From the NCBI GenBank assembly GCA_030549175.1, contig JAUKUA010000005.1, positions 4,928,281-4,992,280 on the forward strand: a DNA stretch of 64,000 bases, written 5' to 3'. Made by a program: the position numbers and the translations under genes. Position 1 is the stretch's first letter; the number at the start of each line of letters is the position of its first letter. The DNA comes from Lasiosphaeris hirsuta (Eukaryota > Ascomycota > Sordariomycetes > Sordariales > Lasiosphaeriaceae). The notes beneath the pieces are model-generated. The model was not told the origin of the DNA and searched no databases. It saw only the letters and a list, made by a program, of their open reading frames with translations. Shown here in pieces: positions 58,572 through 64,000 of the stretch.

Positions 58572-58964
58572 TACTTCGCCGACTAAAATATACGTACTAA
58601 CTAGGATATAGAGAGGTCACGGCTATGTTTATAAAGGCGAACTTTAAGATATAGTCTATCTATTCGAGGCTAACGATAAATAAGTACGGCGTGATCATAA
58701 AACAATGGAACCGAGCCGACTTTACGTTCGACATCTTAGTACTAAACTCGTCTATCTTAAGTACCGGGTTAAACACCTATTATCAATGCTACCATAGTAT
58801 CAGAGCTGGCTTTGTCTAAAACAAAGTAACCATACTTTAGTACATCAGACGGTTATACCGAATTAGACAGACGAAGGCCGTACAGTAATATCTCCCCTAT
58901 ATTATAGAGACTATCGATAAATAGTTCTTAAAGCGTAGGCTACGTAAGGTACGTTCTCTCTATA

Positions 58965-59011
58965 TATTAAACTAATTAGTTTACTCATAGGATAGACTAG
59001 TTGGTTTAATA
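58965..59011. repeat. Hairpin repeat copy 4
   Basis: A 47-bp near-palindrome; arms TATTAAACTAATTAGTTTA and AGACTAGTTGGTTTAATA differ by transitions. Confidence 0.78.
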
Positions 59012-60051
59012 CTAAGCTAGGTTATACTAATAATTGTCAGTAAGTCAAGGAAATAAGTAGTCAAATACTAACAGATGTCAAGGATCTAGTCGTTAAACTT
59101 CTGTTCACCTACGAGATCGTAAGATACCACATGACGATTCCGGTTAATCGATTCGAATAGATAGTAAAGCTACCCCAGTCCATCCGGAAGTACTTTAGTA
59201 ACAAAGTACTCTTTATCGGCTAGGTCTACACGGCCATTATCCGCCTCCTAGGCTCCGGTTTCCCAAAAGAGGGAACGAAGGCCAGACGGTTGATAGTAAC
59301 TTGGCTAAGTTTACCGTCAATTCGTACAATGTTATTAATGCCAGTAACCTCGTTAAGAATTAGCTCGTCATTTTATATATAAACTTCCTTAGCCTAGTCA
59401 TTGTTAATGAATATATACGTCCAAAGCTTGACAAAGTAGATAAGCCCATGTTCCGAGTTAACAGGATGTAATACATAGAGCTCGACTTTGACCCGGAAGC
59501 TATGATATGGAAGATAGTTTTTAAATCCTTCCCTAAGATCGAGTATAAACGACACGAGCTCATGGAAAAGTACCAGCGTCTACCTATCAGAGAACCCGAG
59601 CGTAACCATACTTATTTCCTCTATCGAGTAAGGCCATACGAGTACGTCTTCTACAAAAAAGAGGATCTGACGGTAGATAATATTAACGATGACATAGAAA
59701 AGGTTACGAGGTGTATTAAGGCTATATTAAAGAGGCTTAGTATGAAGACTACGAAGAAAACGCCTAAAAAGAGAAAGGCAGGTAGTAATAAGAGTATTCT
59801 TCCATCTACTTGCCATAAGAGTAAGCGAATAGCTAAGGCTCAGGCTAAGACCGATAATCTTAAGGATAGCCTCTAAACCGATGATATTTTAGGAGTTATT
59901 TTACCTCTTTATCAAGTTTATTACACTTAAGCTACTAACTTAGGTTAAATTAACATAAAGGTTTTCTCTTACTATGATATACTATGTTAAGACTTTTATA
60001 ACGTGATTCAATAAACAAACTAGCTAGCGTAGGTCCTTAGGCTGACCGACC

Positions 60052-60096
60052 TTAAACCTGTTAATATACTAACATATAATATACTAACCGGTTTAA
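60052..60096. repeat. Hairpin repeat copy 5
   Basis: A 45-bp near-palindrome; the right arm keeps AACCGGTTTAA, probably the ancestral, less mutated arm core. It lies outside the coding remnant. Confidence 0.75.
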
Positions 60097-60404
60097 TACT
60101 AGCAAGTCAGCTAACTTTGAAGCTAATTTAGAATCATATAGGCCCATTGTTATTATACCGTCATATATCTTAGTTTCCTAGTAAGTTCTGTTCTAAAGCT
60201 AATGACCTATTATCTACGATATCTATAGGCTATAACGCCCTGTTTACGCAATCACCGTCGTAAGGGCTAGCTTCGAAAAGTACACAAAGGAGAACTATCT
60301 AATATTCTATAAACAATTGTAACAACCGGCCTTAGTATAATGTAATAATATTACCCGGTATATCATACTAGTGAAATTTACCTAAGGTACTAGTATTACA
60401 CAGA

Positions 60405-60452
60405 TATTAAACCAGTTAGAATAGTAGCAGTAGTATACTAACAGGTTTAATA
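60405..60452. repeat. Hairpin repeat copy 6
   Basis: A 48-bp near-palindrome; arms TATTAAACCAGTTAGAATA and GTATACTAACAGGTTTAATA. It lies outside the coding remnant. Confidence 0.78.
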
Positions 60453-60689
60453 GCAGCCTACCACACTCCTAGTAGGTACGAGGAAACTATTAACACATAA
60501 GTAAGGGGCTAGTACATTAGTAATATTTTCTAAGGGCCAAACTACTATCACGTAGATTACGGTGCTAGGACTTAGAACCAGACCTACTAGATATTCATTC
60601 ATAGGTATAAAAGTAAGAGGTAAGCCCTACGGATCGTATTAAGAGCTCCAGAGCCATATATGGGCAAGAGATACCTACCTAACTAAATC

Positions 60690-60985
60690 TCCTATGCTAG
60701 GTAACGTCACTAGACTTTCGATTTATCACGGACGAGCTAGACAACCTCGGCGCCGTAGCCAAGGCTACATAGTAGTCAACGGCTATATAGGTAAATTACA
60801 TAATATTCTTTTAATTAAGGTACGTTATACTATTAAGAAAAGCCTCGTTAGTAACAGTTCATAGCTGACGTAGGATCAACCTAACTACGCTATATCTAGT
60901 ATAAGAACTTAGAACTTAAGCGAACCTCCATAGCGATAGGTATTAACCTACTAAAGCTTTTCGGAGTAAACTTTAATATAGGCCA
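60690..60985 (+). repeat. Decayed LTR fragment related to the A/B/C family
   Basis: GCTAGGTAACGTCACTAGAC, then ATTTATCACGGACGAGCTAG, and later GACGTAGGATCAACCTAACT and CCATAGCGATAGGTATTAAC follow the order of the corresponding LTR segments at ~40,665-41,000, with heavy divergence. Borders are not identifiable. Confidence 0.65.
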
Positions 60986-61059
60986 TAAACTAAATAGTAA
61001 ATACTCAACTTTACCTAATAGGTAGCTAGGTATCTTATATAAGTAATCTATTAGTACTT

Positions 61060-63690
61060 ACTATAGGAGATAAGTAAGTTATTAATATAATATTTATAAC
61101 TAATATTGCCGTTTTAACAGTAAGTATAAGAAATTATTAAGGGGGCTAACGAGCTTAGCGCGTTCTCCTAGGCTAACGAAATCATTTAGTTAAGAGAGGA
61201 CTAACTAGAGGTAAGTAAGCAAGAAATAAAAGGAAAAAGAGAGAGAGTCTAGGTAGAAGAAGGCTTAAGATATGAGGATATAATACGAATTTAAGAACGT
61301 AACTAGATATTTAACTAGATAAGCTAGGTAATATAAGAGCATAGTAGCTAGTTATTAAAAACGAAGATTGGCATTAGCTTATGGAAGTATATTACGATAA
61401 GAATTTTAAACTAGTATTTAAATAAGACGTTTAGATAAAATAAGATTAACAGAGATAATTTCAACGAAGATAACGAGGGTACATTAAATAACATTTAAGA
61501 TTTATATACAAAGTATAGTACCTATATAGCTAGTATAATATATACTCGAGAGATATAATAAAGCATAGTCGAAATAGTTATACAGCGTAATTAGCTCCGA
61601 GCTATTAGTTATTAGTAATATTAGTTCTTAAAGTTTAAGACAGAAAATAGGGAATTAATAAGAGATATACGAAAGGTAGTTATATTTAATAATATTCACG
61701 AGAAAGTTTAATACTAGCAGTTTACCTAGCTATAATAAGTCAATTTAAAAAGGTAGCTAAAATTAATAATAAGTAAAAGAACTTAATTTTAAGGTATATA
61801 AAAGAAAGTAATTTAAGTAATTATTTAAGAAAGAAGTTTTATTATTTAGATTACTAAGACAAAAGAGTAAAAAAGCTTATTATTTCTACTTTTATATTTT
61901 ATTTTCTAAACTAAATAACGGTAATAATAAAACTATTAGTAACATTATAAAAGGATTTATATAGATATTATTAAGAAAGTAGAATTAATTCTTATATATA
62001 AGCTAAGTATAGTAAGAACTGAGACATATTTATTATATTTATAATATCTAAGTTAGTAATAATAAAAGAGTTTTAGATATTTATTAACTAGTTATAATTA
62101 TAAAAATAATAAGACTAAATATTTATTAATAAAAAGATATTTTAGTTATAAATATAAATATTAAATAATATATTATAAAGGTTTAATATATAAATAATAT
62201 TTTTAATAACTATATAAATTCTAAGAAATATAAGAAAGTTTTTTAAATAAATAAAGTTATAAAGGTAATAACTGTATTTTTTCTAATAATAAATAATAAA
62301 AGTTAATATTAATTATTAAGTATAAAGAGTAAAGAATATAAAAGAGAAAAAGAAGGAAATATATTATATTATCTAATAAAGTAAAAGAATATTCTTAGTA
62401 AGATAGTTTAAAGTAAGAAGTAATAAAGAAAAGAGTATAAAAGATTATAAGAGAGATTTTAAGAAAGCATTTAATAAATAGGTTTATAAGATATTTTTAA
62501 TATAAAGTATTATAATTATTATATAATTAGTAAGAAAAGAACTTAAATAATAAAAAACGATTTTAAATAGTTTAAAAAGCTTATAGCTAATATCTTAAAA
62601 TACTTATAAAGATATTAATAAGATATATAAAGAAGTATTAAAAGAAAGTAATATTACTAGTTTAATAAGTTAATATAATAAGATAAGTTATATATAAGCT
62701 AAATATATTAAGTATATATATATTGAAAAAGGTTAAAATATTTATATAATATATATTTTATATAAAGATTTTAAAACTTAAGAAGGAAAAGATATTTTAT
62801 TTTAAAAAATATTAAAGAGAATAAGTATTAAATATAAGATAAAATATTAATAAAAAGAAAAGAAAAAAAGATAAGTATTATAATAAAAAATATATAAAGA
62901 AAATACATTTTATAATATATAATAATAAGATAAAAGTAATATTTTAAGAAAGAAAAAGACAAAAAATATTAAAAAAGAATTTAATTTAATATAAACTATA
63001 TAAATAAGAAGAATATATACTATTATAAAATAATACGAAAATATAAGAATATAAGTAAAATTAAAGTTAAGGTTATAATTAAGAATAAGACTAAGGTAAG
63101 AATAAAGTTTAATATAATAGTAAAAAAAAGAATGATTATTATATTAAGTTAAGATTAAGGTAAGAGTAAAATTAAAATTAGAAATAAAAGTAAAAGTAAA
63201 AGTTAGAATTAATTAAAGTAAGAATAAAGTTCAAAGTAATAATAAGAAAAAAACTAATTATTATATAAAATTAAAGTTAAAGTAAGTATATAGTTAAAAG
63301 TATTAATAAAAAAAAGAATAACTGTTATATTTAGTTAAGGTTAAAGAAAAAGTTAAGTTAAAGTTAGAAGGAAAGTAAGAGTAAGTTAAATAAGAATAAT
63401 AAGAATAACTATTATATTTAGTTAATATTAAAGTAAAAGTAAGATTAAAAGTAATAATAAGAAAAAAGATAACTATTATATTAAATTAATATTAATATAA
63501 GGATAAAGTAAATAGTAATAATAAAAATAAGTTAAAGTATAAATAAAGTTAAGAGTAAGTTAAGATAAATAATAAAGTTAAGAATATAAATAAGATAATT
63601 ATAAAAGTTAATATTAAAAGTAAGGTTTAAAGTAAAAATAAATATATAAATAATAATAATTATTAGTTGATATTAAAGTTAAAAGTAAAA
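61060..63690. other. Extremely AT-rich, C-depleted subtelomeric tract
   Basis: No coding potential. From ~62,160 on, the + strand has roughly 1-2 C per 60 bases while G remains several-fold more frequent, a strong strand asymmetry. Poly-purine runs and TA-rich segments alternate. Confidence 0.75.
63118..63680 (+). repeat. Decayed tandem subtelomeric repeat (~60-bp period)
   Basis: A core like AGTAATAATAAGAAAAAAG followed by ATAACTATTATATTTAGTTAA recurs near 63118, 63240, 63303, 63398, 63455, 63513 and 63645. Units are joined by runs of AAAGTA/TTAAGG-like hexamers. Spacings are about 60, 90 or 120-130 bp. Confidence 0.6.
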
Positions 63691-63694
63691 GTAA

Positions 63695-63760
63695 AAGTTA
63701 AAGTAAAAATTAAAGTAAGGATTAAGATTAAGGTTAAGGTTAGAGTTAAGGTTAAGGTTT
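63695..63760 (+). repeat. Degenerate telomere-like hexamers
   Basis: Series of TTAAAG, TTAAGA, TTAAGG and TTAGAG in six-base register, leading toward the true telomere. These look like TTAGGG with G-to-A changes. Confidence 0.65.
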
Positions 63761-63801
63761 AAAATACGTAATAAGTAATATTTTATAAAGAATAAAGGAC
63801 C

Positions 63802-63995
63802 GGGTTAGGGTTAGGGTTAGGGTTAGGGTTAGGGTTAGGGTTAGGGTTAGGGTTAGGGTTAGGGTTAGGGTTAGGGTTAGGGTTAGGGTTAGGGTTAGGG
63901 TTAGGGTTAGGGTTAGGGTTAGGGTTAGGGTTAGGGTTAGGGTTAGGGTTAGGGTTAGGGTTAGGGTTAGGGTTAGGGTTAGGGTTAGGGTTAGG
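63802..63995 (+). repeat. Telomere, (TTAGGG)n, about 32 repeats
   Basis: Uninterrupted TTAGGG repeats on the + strand, i.e. the G-rich strand runs 5' to 3' toward the right end. This is the vertebrate-type repeat used by most filamentous fungi. The final bases are TAGGTATCT, not repeat. Confidence 0.98.
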
Positions 63996-64000
63996 TATCT

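Larger units (their letters stand above)
54220..59879 (+). pseudogene. Large subtelomeric gene with a P-loop ATPase (SNF2-like) segment, RIP-killed
   Basis: A plausible N-terminus starts at ~54229: MILPKAGRAKGRVTAVAAV. Middle parts read VNDFSIIDYPTKFITAS and, at 55631-55816, an unbroken 61-codon stretch. At ~56383-56425 it encodes KVGTGKTFTIAFSILIYV (Walker A), then KIIITRPTLYIYLTPLVV and FCKLYENFPKLKIYVFYSYV, an arrangement like motifs I and Ia of SNF2 helicases. Later sequence is not recognisable. The last 125 codons (59502-59876) are open, with FPKIEYKRHELMEKYQRLP and a Lys-rich tail (KKTPKKRKAG). The total length would be ~1,880 codons. RIP stops are everywhere else. Several 50-bp hairpins interrupt it and could be introns or insertions. 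The SNF2 assignment rests on one segment only. Confidence 0.5.

Overview
The window is a right-hand chromosome end from a filamentous ascomycete (Pezizomycotina). The last ~200 bp are a perfect TTAGGG array with the G-rich strand pointing off the window. The left third carries typical fungal genes: a NACHT-type NLR, a DUF3433-like membrane protein, an APC/LAT amino-acid permease with four short introns, a 2EXR-like gene and two cysteine-rich secreted proteins. Introns of 49-84 nt have GT..AG borders and CTAAC/CTGAC-like branch sites. The right two thirds are AT-rich and full of in-frame TAG/TAA stops where CAG/CAA/TGG would be expected, and paired LTR copies differ almost only by C/T and G/A. 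This is the signature of repeat-induced point mutation (RIP). I cannot name the species.

Layout. (1) 0-20.7 kb, GC-balanced and gene-bearing: an NLR, a small glycine-rich protein, adjoining relics of a SERAC1-like-hydrolase/NACHT gene and a LysM-type gene, a DUF3433-like protein, a 3-exon secreted protein, a 1.27-kb TIR DNA transposon with an exact 8-bp target duplication, a 2EXR-like gene, the permease, a duplicated-repeat cysteine-rich secreted protein, an 8-TM protein and a small unknown ORF. (2) 20.8-48.9 kb: nested, RIP-mutated Ty3/gypsy chromovirus retrotransposons. The oldest, A, lies in reverse orientation. A solo LTR and element B are inserted in A, and elements D (another family, 9.7 kb, short 234-bp LTRs) and C are inserted in B. 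C's 3' LTR is cut off at ~48,916, and the missing right-hand parts of A and B never reappear, so a breakage or rearrangement joined this stack to a new chromosome end. (3) 48.9-60.5 kb: subtelomeric gene relics, namely a RecQ-type telomere-linked helicase with an OrsD-like zinc-finger N-terminus, then a second large ATPase-like gene, both killed by RIP. The second carries a family of ~50-bp perfect or near-perfect hairpins. (4) 60.5-63.8 kb: an LTR relic, then an extremely AT-rich tract almost free of C on the + strand, with a decayed tandem repeat and degenerate telomere-like hexamers. (5) 63.80-63.995 kb: the telomere.

The intact genes do not form an obvious biosynthetic cluster. The theme is accessory subtelomere: recognition (NLR), secreted cysteine-rich proteins, a transporter and many relics. 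The most unusual signals are the hairpin family at 53.9-60.5 kb, the extra ORF downstream of pol in element D, and the TIR transposon carrying a basic GRPK-containing protein but no visible transposase core.
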